Assembly (NCBI RefSeq): GCF_049856175.1 | Contig: NZ_JBNDNA010000010.1 | Coordinates: 1-64,000 of the forward strand | Reading direction: 5' to 3' | Length of the DNA stretch: 64,000 nt | From: JB111 sp049856175 | Lineage (GTDB): Bacteria > Actinomycetota > Actinomycetes > Actinomycetales > Actinomycetaceae | Shown here: positions 35,156-43,516 of the stretch, piece after piece | Numbering within the stretch: position 1 is the stretch's first letter | Layout: the number at the start of each line of letters is the position of its first letter | Made by a program: the position numbers and the translations under genes | Notes under the pieces: generated by a model | Told to the model about the DNA's origin: nothing | Databases searched by the model: none | The model's input: only the letters and a program-made list of their open reading frames with translations

Positions 35156-35880
35156 GATCCTGCCTCCTGGGTGAACAGCTGTCCGAGATCCGTGGCCGTG
35201 GTGCGGGCCCCCGCGAGGCGCAGACCCTGCCAGACGGTCACCTGGTTGGCCGTGAGCACGGGCCGGCCGAGCAGCGACTCGAGCTCGGGCACGAGCGCGA
35301 TCGTCCGCAGCGCGGTGTCCGGCACGAGGACCGCCCCGGCGTCGGAGCGCTCGTGGGCCAGGACGAGCTCGCGCACCCGGTCCGGCGCGAGCGTGCCCAC
35401 CTCGGCCGCGGTGGTGATCCCCGCGCTGCGGGCGGCGACGATCTCGATCCCGGCGTCGCCGAGGAGGCCGGCGAACATCGCCGCGACGTCGTCCGGGTAG
35501 GTGGCCGCCACCGCGACCCGCGAGACGCCGAGGACCTCGAGCGCGGCGACGAACGCGAGGCTCGTGCTCGACGCCGGCACGCCCGCCGCCCGGGACAGCC
35601 GCTCGACCTGTCGCCGTGCGCCCTCGGGACCCCGGACGAAGCCGCCGGAGGTGCACGCCCACATCACCGACCCCGGCCGGTGGGGCGCGAGGCGTTGTGC
35701 TCCCTCGGCGAGGCGCTCCGGCGCCCCGAGGTCGAGCAGCTCGTCGGCCGCGTGCAGGTCGGTGCCGTAGACGTGGGCGAGCGGGAGCTGCGCGCCGAGC
35801 ATCCCGGCGGCCAGGGCGTAGTCGTCCTCCGCCGCGTGCCCGGGGTAGATGATGCCGACGGTCGGTGCGTGCGCGCTCAT
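35152..35880 (-). CDS. Asp/Glu racemase-superfamily protein with one catalytic Cys missing
   Basis: 242 residues, a two-domain Asp/Glu/hydantoin racemase, maleate isomerase or arylmalonate decarboxylase-type fold. The first cysteine is present at residue 76 (MWACTSGG), as in maleate isomerase. At the second site, where the neighbour has SCTN, this protein has PDTA, so the Cys is Asp188. It cannot use the two-Cys mechanism as written. It is coupled by ATGA to the complete paralogue upstream and by GTGA to the GntR gene, so the two may act on related substrates or form one complex (inference). Confidence 0.82.
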   Translation of the reverse strand: MSAHAPTVGIIYPGHAAEDDYALAAGMLGAQLPLAHVYGTDLHAADELLDLGAPERLAEGAQRLAPHRPGSVMWACTSGGFVRGPEGARRQVERLSRAAGVPASSTSLAFVAALEVLGVSRVAVAATYPDDVAAMFAGLLGDAGIEIVAARSAGITTAAEVGTLAPDRVRELVLAHERSDAGAVLVPDTALRTIALVPELESLLGRPVLTANQVTVWQGLRLAGARTTATDLGQLFTQEAGS

Positions 35881-36704
35881 GTGGCCTCCTCGACGGCGGC
35901 GCCGGCGGCGGTCGTGGTGCCCGCGGCGGTCGTGGTGGCGTCGGCAGTCGTGGTGGCGGCGTCGTCGAACACGCCGCGCAGCCGGCGCCCCGGGCCCACC
36001 ATCGGCAGGCCCATACGTCCCAGGCAGGCCCAGACGGTGAGCTGGTTGGCCGTGAGGACCGGCTTCCCGAGCCGGTCTTCGAGCGGCGTGATGATGTCGT
36101 AGGTCGGCAGGTTCGTGCACGAGACGAACACGGCCTGCGAGCGCGAGTCGTCCGCCGCGAGGACGAGCTCGGCCACCGTGCGGTAGTTGACCTTCCAGAT
36201 GCCGCCGCCGAGCCCGAGGTGGAGCGAGCGCACCACCTCCACGCCCAGCTCCGCGAGGAACGCGACCAGCCGGTCGGTGAGCGGCTCGTCGTAGGGCGTC
36301 ATCACCGAGACACGTTCCAGGCCGAGCTCCCTGACCGCCTCGGCCAGGGCTCCGGACGTGGTCACCGCCGCGGGCGCTCCGGCGGTGAGGATCGCGGCGC
36401 GCAGCTTCTCCTCGTGGGCGAGGCCGTGGATGAAGCTGCCCGAGCTGCACAGGTAGGCCACGACCTCAGGCTCCACCCCGAGCACGTCCCGCGTGGCCGT
36501 GCGCAGGTGCTCGTGCCGGGAGACCAGCTCGGCCATCTCCAGGCTCACCGGCACCGGCTCGTAGGGGGTGCGTGCCAGGTGGAAGCTGACGTCCAGCGGC
36601 GCCCAGCGCCACAGCTCCCGCTCGAGGGCGAGGTCGAAGGGCGCGATGACGCCGATGCCGCGCTGGGTCGGCGGGCCGTCGAACTCGGCGCCCGTCAGAG
36701 CCAT
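35877..36704 (-). CDS. Maleate isomerase-like Asp/Glu racemase-superfamily enzyme
   Basis: 275 residues. Both active-site cysteines are visible: Cys86 in YLCSSGSFI and Cys196 in VSCTNLPT. The ends of the fold (VLTANQLTVWACLGRMGL) match maleate isomerase and arylmalonate decarboxylase relatives. The last ~30 residues are a Thr/Ala repeat encoded by tandem GTGGT-type DNA and are probably disordered. The ATG has GGAGGTGGGG upstream. First gene of a minus-strand unit; the promoter region is shared with the 2-hydroxyacid dehydrogenase gene. Confidence 0.85.
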   Translation of the reverse strand: MALTGAEFDGPPTQRGIGVIAPFDLALERELWRWAPLDVSFHLARTPYEPVPVSLEMAELVSRHEHLRTATRDVLGVEPEVVAYLCSSGSFIHGLAHEEKLRAAILTAGAPAAVTTSGALAEAVRELGLERVSVMTPYDEPLTDRLVAFLAELGVEVVRSLHLGLGGGIWKVNYRTVAELVLAADDSRSQAVFVSCTNLPTYDIITPLEDRLGKPVLTANQLTVWACLGRMGLPMVGPGRRLRGVFDDAATTTADATTTAAGTTTAAGAAVEEAT

Positions 36705-36736
36705 GGCCCCACCTCCGCGCCGCGCCAGATTGCCAT

Positions 36737-36776
36737 ATTGTTGACAATCTAGGAACGCCGCTCATACGTTGTCAAC
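36737..36776. promoter_or_regulatory. Candidate GntR operators and leaderless promoter
   Basis: ATTGTTGACAAT (36737-36748) and GTTGTCAAC (36768-36776) lie in the 72-base divergent gap. For the plus-strand gene, TTGACA (36741-36746) and TACGTT (36765-36770) are 18 bases apart, and a start of transcription 7 bases after the -10 falls on the GTG at 36777. The two palindromes therefore cover the -35 and the -10/+1 positions, ideal for repression. A matching palindrome is at 40943-40954. Confidence 0.7.
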
Positions 36777-37763
36777 GTGCCCGAGAAGCCCGTCGTCGTC
36801 GTCCTCCACGACGGCCTCGTCCCGCCCGAGGACGCCCTGCGCCCCGTCGCCGAGCACGCCGAGATCCGTCTCGCCGAGGAGGGCGGCCTGGCCGACGCCC
36901 TGCGGGGCGCGGACGTGCTCTTCGCGTACGACTTCCTCTCCGGCGCCGTCCCCGGCGCATGGCACGCCGCCGACCGGCTCGGCTGGCTGCACGTGGCGGC
37001 GGCCGGCGTCAACAAGGTGATGACGCCCGAGGTGCGGGGGAGCGACGTGGTCGTCACCAACTCCCGCGGCCTGTACGAGGAGCCGATCGCGGAGTACGTC
37101 CTCACCCAGATCCTCTCCTTCGCCAAGGACGTCCCCGGCTCCCTGCGGCTGCAGCGGGACCACCGGTGGGTGCACCGCGAGTCCGAGCGCATCGCCGGGA
37201 CGCGGGCGCTCGTCGTCGGCACGGGACCGATCGGACGGGCCACCGCCCGGCTGCTGCGGGCGGTCGGGATCGAGGTGACCGTCTCCGGGCGTCGCGCGCG
37301 CACGGGGGACCCCGACCTCGGCGACGTCACCGGACCGGACGAGCTGCACGCCGCCCTCGCGCGGGCGGACTGGGTCGTGGCGGTGGCGCCGCTGACCGAC
37401 CAGACCCACGGCATGTTCGACGCCGCCGCGTTCGACGCGATGCCGGCCCACGCGCGGCTCGTCAACGTCGGCCGCGGCGAGCTCGTCCGCACGGACGACC
37501 TCGTGGCCGCGCTGCGCGCCGGGAGCATCGCGGGCGCCGCGCTCGACGTCGTCGACCCCGAGCCGCTGCCGCCGGGCCACGAGCTGTGGGACCTGGAGGG
37601 CGTGGTCGTCACCCCCCACAACGCCGGCGACTTCCACGGCTGGCGGGAGGCCCTCACCGACCTGTTCGTCGACAACTACCGGCGGTGGACGTCGGGCGCG
37701 GAGCTGCGCAACGTCGTCGACAAGGAGCTGGGATACGTGCCGAGTCCAGGGAGCGAGTCATGA
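36777..37763 (+). CDS. D-isomer-specific 2-hydroxyacid dehydrogenase
   Basis: 328 residues. Rossmann motif GTGPIGRATARLL at ~144-156, then the catalytic set Arg in NVGRGELV, Glu in DPEPLPPGHELW and His in VTPHNAGD. It reduces a 2-oxo acid to a D-2-hydroxy acid or the reverse with NAD(P). The gene begins directly at the predicted transcription start and has no Shine-Dalgarno sequence. Its stop overlaps the ATG of the amidase (ATGA), so both are one unit. Confidence 0.9.
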   Translation: MPEKPVVVVLHDGLVPPEDALRPVAEHAEIRLAEEGGLADALRGADVLFAYDFLSGAVPGAWHAADRLGWLHVAAAGVNKVMTPEVRGSDVVVTNSRGLYEEPIAEYVLTQILSFAKDVPGSLRLQRDHRWVHRESERIAGTRALVVGTGPIGRATARLLRAVGIEVTVSGRRARTGDPDLGDVTGPDELHAALARADWVVAVAPLTDQTHGMFDAAAFDAMPAHARLVNVGRGELVRTDDLVAALRAGSIAGAALDVVDPEPLPPGHELWDLEGVVVTPHNAGDFHGWREALTDLFVDNYRRWTSGAELRNVVDKELGYVPSPGSES

Positions 37764-39127
37764 ACCCCGTCGAGATGTCCGCGGCCGAGCTCGTGGCGGC
37801 CTACGCCTCCGGCGATCTCTCCCCGGTCGAGGTCACCACCGCGGTGCTCGACCGCATCGAGGAGGTCGACGGCGAGCTCGGCGCGTTCTGCCTGCTCGAC
37901 CGCGAGGCCGCGCTTACGCAGGCGAGGGCGTCCGAGGAGCGGTGGCTCGGCGGCCACGCCGCCGGCCTGCTCGACGGCGTCCCGATCTCCATCAAGGACA
38001 TCTTCCTCACCAAGGGCTGGCCCACGCTGCGCGGCTCCCGCTCGGTGGACCCGGACCAGGCCTGGGACGTCGACTCGCCGGTCGCGGCGCGGCTGCGGGC
38101 CGACGGGATGGTGTTCGTCGGCAAGACCACCACGCCCGAGATCGCCTGGAAGGCGGTGACCGACAGTCCGCTGACCGGCGTCACCCGCAACCCCGTCGAC
38201 CCCTCGCTCACCGCCGGCGGCTCCTCGGGCGGGGCGTCCGCCGCCGTCGCGGGCGGGATGGCGCCGGTCGCCGTCGGGACCGACGGCGGCGGGAGCATCC
38301 GCATCCCCGCCTCCTTCTGCGGGATCGTCGGCCTCAAGCCCACCCACGGGCGCGTCCCGATGTACCCGGCCAGCCCGTTCGGGCCCCTCGCGCACGCCGG
38401 CCCCATGACCCGCACCGTCGAGGATGCCGCGCTGCTCATGGACATCCTCGCCCTGCCCGACCACCGCGACCCCACCCAGATGCCGCCCCCGGCCCGGACG
38501 TTCCGCGGCGAGCTGGGCCGCAACGTCGAAGGCCTGCACGTCGCCTACTCCCGCGACCTCGGCTACGCCCGGGTCGACCCCGAGGTCGCCCGCGTGGTCG
38601 ACGCCGCCGTCGCCCGCATCGACGCCGCAGGCCTGCACGTCGACGCCGCCGACCCCGGCTTCACGGACCCGATCGAGGCCTTCGAGCTGCTGTGGGCGAG
38701 CGGGGCCGCGACCCTGCTGCGCACCATGCCGGGCGCCCGCGACACGATCGACCCCGGCCTCGGCCGGGTCTGGGACCGCGGCGAGACCTTCTCCGCCGTC
38801 GAGTACCTCCAGGCCCGCGCGGTCGCGGCCCAGGTCGGCATCACGATGGGGACCTTCCACGAGCGCCACAACCTGCTGCTCACCCCCGCCGTGGCGGTCC
38901 CGCCCTTCGAGGCCGGCCACGAGGTGCCGCCGGGCTCGGGGCTGGAGCGCTGGCCGCAGTGGGCCACGCTCAGCTTCCCGTTCAACCTGTCCCAGCAGCC
39001 GGCGATCAGCGTCCCCGTGGGCACCACCGCCGCTGGGCTGCCCGTGGGGCTGCAGATCGTGGGGCCGCGGCACTCCGACGACCTCGTGCTCGCCGTCGCC
39101 CGGTTCGTCGAGCAGCTGCAGGACTGA
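37760..39127 (+). CDS. Amidase (amidase-signature family)
   Basis: 455 residues. The Ser-cis-Ser-Lys triad is complete: Lys79 (PISIKD), Ser155 (GGSSGG) and Ser179 (TDGGGSIRIPAS). It hydrolyses a carboxamide to the acid and ammonia; the substrate is unknown. The GatA subunit is related, but no gatB or gatC is present and the neighbours are catabolic, so a small-molecule amidase is more likely. Convergent with the DUF3830 gene, 15 bases away. Confidence 0.9.
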   Translation: MNPVEMSAAELVAAYASGDLSPVEVTTAVLDRIEEVDGELGAFCLLDREAALTQARASEERWLGGHAAGLLDGVPISIKDIFLTKGWPTLRGSRSVDPDQAWDVDSPVAARLRADGMVFVGKTTTPEIAWKAVTDSPLTGVTRNPVDPSLTAGGSSGGASAAVAGGMAPVAVGTDGGGSIRIPASFCGIVGLKPTHGRVPMYPASPFGPLAHAGPMTRTVEDAALLMDILALPDHRDPTQMPPPARTFRGELGRNVEGLHVAYSRDLGYARVDPEVARVVDAAVARIDAAGLHVDAADPGFTDPIEAFELLWASGAATLLRTMPGARDTIDPGLGRVWDRGETFSAVEYLQARAVAAQVGITMGTFHERHNLLLTPAVAVPPFEAGHEVPPGSGLERWPQWATLSFPFNLSQQPAISVPVGTTAAGLPVGLQIVGPRHSDDLVLAVARFVEQLQD

Positions 39128-39142
39128 GCGGGCCCGGTCGTC

Positions 39143-39640
39143 TCAGTCCGCGCGGGCGAACGCGAGCCGTTCGCCCGCGAACCCGGTGCGCCACACGTCG
39201 TTGCACGCCTCGGCCATCTCGGCCAGGCCCTCGACCACCGTGCCGAACACGCTGCCGGGCACCCAGCCGACGTCGCCGTTGACGAGCAGGTTGTTCCGGC
39301 CGTAGAAGATCGCCAGGTCCGTCGCCCCGCCGGCCGCGTGGGCGGCCGAGCCCGGCTCGTAGCCGAAGGCGGGGTTGCCGATCTCCCACGGCTCGAAGTC
39401 GAACAGGCACAGGTCGCCCGGGATCGGCGTCACCGTCGGGTTCTCGCGCCGCGGCGCATCCGTGATGCGGGGGAGCAGCGTGTAGACCTCGTTGCGCGCG
39501 AACTTCGCGTGCATCGCGGCGCCGGACAGGGGCAGCGCCCGCCATACCGCCTCGCTCGTCAGGGGGGCCTCGTCGTCGAGCAGGCGCGCTCGGCACGTGA
39601 CCCCGCGGGACACGAGCGTGACGGTGAGGTGGCGGGCCAC
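39143..39640 (-). CDS. DUF3830-family protein
   Basis: 165 residues of a small cyclophilin-like family without known function. Family-like features are EAPLTSEAVWRALPLSG, the AMHAKFARNEVYTLLP segment, DLCLFDFEPWEIGNPAFG and LAIFYGRNNLL. The GTG at 39640 has GGGGAGGGAC upstream. It follows the aminotransferase gene by 35 bases, so the two are probably one unit. DUF3830 genes beside racemase-fold enzymes and amidases suggest a shared catabolic route (inference from this cluster). Confidence 0.8.
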   Translation of the reverse strand: MARHLTVTLVSRGVTCRARLLDDEAPLTSEAVWRALPLSGAAMHAKFARNEVYTLLPRITDAPRRENPTVTPIPGDLCLFDFEPWEIGNPAFGYEPGSAAHAAGGATDLAIFYGRNNLLVNGDVGWVPGSVFGTVVEGLAEMAEACNDVWRTGFAGERLAFARAD

Positions 39641-39675
39641 GGTGTCCCTCCCCGGTCCTGCGTCCCCGGCCGCGG

Positions 39676-40917
39676 TCAGACCGCGGCGAGGACCTCTTCC
39701 CAGATGGCCAGGCCGTCGTCGATCTCCTCGGCGGTGACGACGAGCGGCGGGATCATGCGCACCACGTTCATGTGCGCGCCGCAGGTCAGCATGAGCAGGC
39801 CGCGGCGCGCGGCCTCCTTCTGCGCGGCCTGGGCGCGGGCGTTGTCCGGCTCGCCGTCCGGGCCGGTGAACTCGCTGCCGACCATGAGGCCCAGCCCGCG
39901 GACGTCGCCGACCGCCTCGGTGGCGAGCCGGCGGGCACCGTCGAGGAGCTGCGTGCCGCGCTCGGCCGCGTTGGCGACGAGCCCCTCCTCCTCGATGACG
40001 CCGAGCGTGGCGACCGCCGCCGCGCAGGCCACCGCGTTGCCGCCGTAGGTCCCGCCCTGCGAGCCGGGCCAGGCCTTGCCCATGAGCTCGGTGGACGCGG
40101 CGATCCCGGAGAGCGGGAACCCCGAGGCGATGCCCTTGGCGATGGTGACGACGTCGGGCCGCACGTCGAAGTGCTCGTGGCCGAACATCCGTCCCGTGCG
40201 CCCGAAACCGGTCTGGATCTCGTCCATCACGAGCAGGATGCCGTGGCGGTCGGCGCGCTCGCGCAGGCCCTGGAAGAACCGGGTGTTGCCGGGGACGTAC
40301 CCGCCCTCGCCGAGCACCGGCTCGACGACGAACGCGGCGACCTCCGCCGGCGAGCAGATCGTGGCGAAGAGGTAGTCCAGCTCGCGCAGCGCGAAGTCGG
40401 TCGCCTCCTCCTCGGACCACCCGTACCGGTAGGCCGTGGGGAACGGCGCCACGTGGACGCCGCTCATCAGCGGGCTGAAGCCCGCGGAGAACCGGGTGCC
40501 CGACGTCGTCATCGACGCCGCCGCGACCGTGCGGCCGTGGAACCCGCCGTGGAAGACGAGCACGTTCGGCCGGCCGGTCGCCTGGCGCACGAGCCGCAGG
40601 GCCGCCTCGACGGCCTCGCTGCCGGAGTTGGCGTAGAACACCGAGTCCAGCCCGGCGGGCAGCACGTCCGTGAGGCGCTCGGTGAGCTCGAGCAGGGGGC
40701 CGTGCATGACGGTCGTGTACTGGCCGTGGATCAGCTTCCCGACCTGCTCCTGGGCCGCGGCCACGACCTTGGGGTGGCAGTGCCCCGTGCTCACCACGCC
40801 GATGCCGGCGGTGAAGTCGAGGTACCGGCGCCCGTCGACGTCGAACACGTGGCTGCCGCGCGCGTGGTCGACCGTGACCGGCGTCGCCTGCAGGAGTCTG
40901 GGGGACAGCGTCGTCAT
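39676..40917 (-). CDS. Class III aminotransferase (4-aminobutyrate/omega-amino acid type)
   Basis: 413 residues, PLP-dependent. ANSGSEAVEAALRLVRQ, FHGGFHGRTVAAASMT, the Asp in LVMDEIQTGFGRTG and the Schiff-base Lys in VTIAKGIASGFPLS are conserved. It moves an amino group from an omega-amino acid to 2-oxoglutarate, giving a semialdehyde, the substrate type of the divergent dehydrogenase at 40991. GAGGAGG lies 8 bases before the ATG. The promoter region shared with the dehydrogenase contains the GntR-type palindrome. Confidence 0.92.
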   Translation of the reverse strand: MTTLSPRLLQATPVTVDHARGSHVFDVDGRRYLDFTAGIGVVSTGHCHPKVVAAAQEQVGKLIHGQYTTVMHGPLLELTERLTDVLPAGLDSVFYANSGSEAVEAALRLVRQATGRPNVLVFHGGFHGRTVAAASMTTSGTRFSAGFSPLMSGVHVAPFPTAYRYGWSEEEATDFALRELDYLFATICSPAEVAAFVVEPVLGEGGYVPGNTRFFQGLRERADRHGILLVMDEIQTGFGRTGRMFGHEHFDVRPDVVTIAKGIASGFPLSGIAASTELMGKAWPGSQGGTYGGNAVACAAAVATLGVIEEEGLVANAAERGTQLLDGARRLATEAVGDVRGLGLMVGSEFTGPDGEPDNARAQAAQKEAARRGLLMLTCGAHMNVVRMIPPLVVTAEEIDDGLAIWEEVLAAV

Positions 40918-40942
40918 GGAGACCTCCTCGAGTGGTTGTCTG

Positions 40943-40954
40943 ATTGTCGACAAT
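40943..40954. promoter_or_regulatory. Perfect GntR-type palindrome
   Basis: ATTGTCGACAAT, a perfect 12-base palindrome in the 73-base divergent gap. For the plus gene, TTGTCT (40936-40941) and TACGAT (40960-40965) spaced by 18 form a plausible promoter, and the palindrome sits in the spacer. Same pattern as at 36737-36748. Confidence 0.75.
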
Positions 40955-40990
40955 ACTTCTACGATGGTCGGGACGGCAAGGGAGGCGGAC

Positions 40991-42445
40991 ATGCAGGAGA
41001 AGGAAGCGATCGCGACGGTCCCGTCGGGGCTGTTCATCGGCGGACGGTGGACGCCCGCGGCGAGGACGATGCCGGTGGAGGACCCGTCCACCGGCGAGGT
41101 GCTGTGCGAGGTGGCCGACGCGGACCCCGCGGAGGCCATGACCGCGCTCGACGCGGCGGCGGCGGCCCAGCCCGCGTGGGCGGCCACGCCGCCGCGCGAG
41201 CGCAGCGAGATCCTCACCCGCGCGCACGGCCTGCTCGTCGAGGAGACCGAGCGGCTGGCGCTGATCATGACCCTGGAGATGGGCAAGCCGCTCGCGGAGT
41301 CCCGCGGCGAGATCGCCTACGCGGCGGAGTTCTTCCGCTGGTTCGCCGAGGAGGCCGTCCGCATCGACGGCGGCTACATGACCGCCCCCGCGGGCGGCTC
41401 GCGGTTCCTCGTCAGCCGCCAGCCGGTGGGACCGAGCATCCTCATCACGCCGTGGAACTTCCCGATGGCGATGGGCACCCGCAAGATCGGACCGGCCATC
41501 GCCGCCGGGTGCACCTCGGTCATCAAGCCGGCCGCGCAGACCCCGCTGTCCACGCTCGCGCTCGCGGACATCCTCGTGCGGGCGGGCCTGCCCGACGGCG
41601 TCGTCAACGTCGTCACCACCAGCAGGTCCGGCGACGCGATGACGCCGCTCATCCTCGACCCACGCTCCCGCAAGCTCTCCTTCACCGGCTCCACCCCGGT
41701 GGGCAAGCACCTGCTCGAGCAGGCCGCGCAGACCGTCATGCGCACGTCCATGGAGCTCGGCGGCAACGCGCCGTTCCTCGTCTTCGACGACGCCGACCTC
41801 GACGCCGCCGTGGACGGGGCCATGCAGGCCAAGATGCGCAACATCGGCCAGGCCTGCACCGCGGCGAACCGCATCCTCGTCCACCGACCGCTCGCCGAGG
41901 AGTTCGCCGACCGGCTCGCGCGGCGGATGGGCGAGCTCGCGATGGGACGCGGCGTCGAGGACGGCGTCGTCGTCGGCCCGCTCGTCAACCAGGGCGCGGT
42001 GGACAAGGTCGACGAGCTCGTCACCGACGCCGTCGGGCGCGGCGCCCGGGCCCGGATCGGTGGGGATCCGGCGGACCGGCCCGGCTACTTCTACCCGGCG
42101 ACCGTGCTCACCGACGTCCCGGCCGACGCCGAGATCTCCCGCACCGAGATCTTCGGCCCCGTCGCGGCGATCACGGCCTTCGACACCGAGGACGAGGCGG
42201 TGACGATGGCCAACGACACCCCGTTCGGCCTCATCTCCTACGTCTACACCCGCGACCTCACCCGGGCGCTGCGCGTGAGCGAGGCGCTCGAGGCCGGGAT
42301 GGTGGGCCTCAACCAGGGCGTCATCTCGAACCCCGCGGCGCCGTTCGGCGGGATCAAGGAGTCGGGGCTCGGCCGCGAGGGCGGGCTCACCGGCATCGAC
42401 GAGTTCCTCGAGACCAAGTACGTCGGGATCTCGATGAAGGGCTGA
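40991..42445 (+). CDS. gabD: NAD(P)-dependent succinate-semialdehyde dehydrogenase-like aldehyde dehydrogenase
   Basis: 484 residues. ITPWNFPMAMGTRKIGPA, Lys in SVIKPAAQTP, Glu in SMELGGNAPF and nucleophilic Cys in NIGQACTAANR are in place; EMGKPLAESRGE and FGGIKESGLGREGG fit GabD-type enzymes. With the divergent aminotransferase it makes a GabT/GabD-like pair turning an omega-amino acid into a dicarboxylate. The ATG at 40991 follows GGGAGGCGG; an in-frame ATG at 40964 falls inside the -10-like element and is rejected. Confidence 0.9.
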   Translation: MQEKEAIATVPSGLFIGGRWTPAARTMPVEDPSTGEVLCEVADADPAEAMTALDAAAAAQPAWAATPPRERSEILTRAHGLLVEETERLALIMTLEMGKPLAESRGEIAYAAEFFRWFAEEAVRIDGGYMTAPAGGSRFLVSRQPVGPSILITPWNFPMAMGTRKIGPAIAAGCTSVIKPAAQTPLSTLALADILVRAGLPDGVVNVVTTSRSGDAMTPLILDPRSRKLSFTGSTPVGKHLLEQAAQTVMRTSMELGGNAPFLVFDDADLDAAVDGAMQAKMRNIGQACTAANRILVHRPLAEEFADRLARRMGELAMGRGVEDGVVVGPLVNQGAVDKVDELVTDAVGRGARARIGGDPADRPGYFYPATVLTDVPADAEISRTEIFGPVAAITAFDTEDEAVTMANDTPFGLISYVYTRDLTRALRVSEALEAGMVGLNQGVISNPAAPFGGIKESGLGREGGLTGIDEFLETKYVGISMKG

Positions 42446-42507
42446 GAGCGGGCGCGCGCCCGGGGCCCTGCCGCGAGCACGGTCCGACGACGGGGGAGAC
42501 TGGGCGC

Positions 42508-43350
42508 ATGAGCGAGCAGTCCGGCGTCGTCCTCCTGGCCGCCACCCCCATCGGGAACGCCGGGGACGCCTCCCCGCGGCTGCGCGAGGCGCTCGCCTCC
42601 GCCGAGGTCGTCGCCGCCGAGGACACCCGCCGGCTGCGCGACCTCGCCCGCCGCCTCGAGGTCACCGTGACCGGTCGTGTCGTCAGCCTCTACGAGCACA
42701 ACGAGGACGCCCGCTCCGCCGAGCTGCTCGCCGCCGTCGAGGAGGGGTCCACCGTGCTCGTGGTGACCGACGCCGGCATGCCGGCCGTCTCCGACCCCGG
42801 GTACCGCCTCGTGCGCCACGCGATCGACGCCGGCGCACGCGTCTCCGCGCTGCCCGGCCCGTCGGCCGTCCTCACGGCGCTCGCCCTGTCCGGCCTGCCC
42901 ACCGACCGCTTCGCGTTCGAGGGCTTCCTCCCGCGCAAGGCCGGGGACCGGGCGCGGGCGCTGGCCGGCCTCGCCGCCGAGGCACGCACGCTGGTGTTCT
43001 TCGAGGCGCCCCACCGCCTGCTCGAGACGCTGGGCGCGATGGCGGGGGCGTTCGGGGCCGACCGCCCGGCGGCCGTCGCCCGCGAGCTGACCAAGACCTA
43101 CGAGGAGGTCCGCCGCGGCACGCTCGGCGAGCTCGCCGCCTGGGAGGACGAGGTGCGCGGCGAGATCTGCGTCGTCGTCGGGGGTGCGCCGCCGACGGTG
43201 GCGACGGTGGCCGACCACGTGGACGAGGTGCTCGCCCTCGCCGCGGACGGGCTGCGCCTCAAGGACGCCGCCGGCGAGGTCGCGACGGCCACGGGCCTGA
43301 GGAAGAACGACCTCTACGCTGCGGCGCTGGAGGCCCGGGCGGCGCGGTAG
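42508..43350 (+). CDS. rsmI: 16S rRNA (cytidine-2'-O)-methyltransferase
   Basis: 280 residues. It methylates the 2'-O of C1402 in 16S rRNA. SAM-dependent tetrapyrrole-methylase fold: LLAATPIGNAGDAS, AAEDTRRLRDLA, VTDAGMPAVSDPGYRLV, ALPGPSAVLTALALSGLPTD and FFEAPHRLLETL are diagnostic. In most actinobacteria it lies next to pmt on the opposite strand; here the catabolic island lies between them. Confidence 0.96.
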   Translation: MSEQSGVVLLAATPIGNAGDASPRLREALASAEVVAAEDTRRLRDLARRLEVTVTGRVVSLYEHNEDARSAELLAAVEEGSTVLVVTDAGMPAVSDPGYRLVRHAIDAGARVSALPGPSAVLTALALSGLPTDRFAFEGFLPRKAGDRARALAGLAAEARTLVFFEAPHRLLETLGAMAGAFGADRPAAVARELTKTYEEVRRGTLGELAAWEDEVRGEICVVVGGAPPTVATVADHVDEVLALAADGLRLKDAAGEVATATGLRKNDLYAAALEARAAR

Positions 43351-43516
43351 CTGCGCCCGCTGCGCGCCGTGGTTGTCGATGGTGCTGGTCAGGGCGCCAC
43401 GGTCCGATCGGCGACTCCACTGTCGTCCCAGGTAGCCGGATCGCAGGATCTACCTGAGCAGCACCAGGTTGCTCGGAAGCCTCGCCACGCGGAGGATCCG
43501 CCGCTAATGTCCGTGC

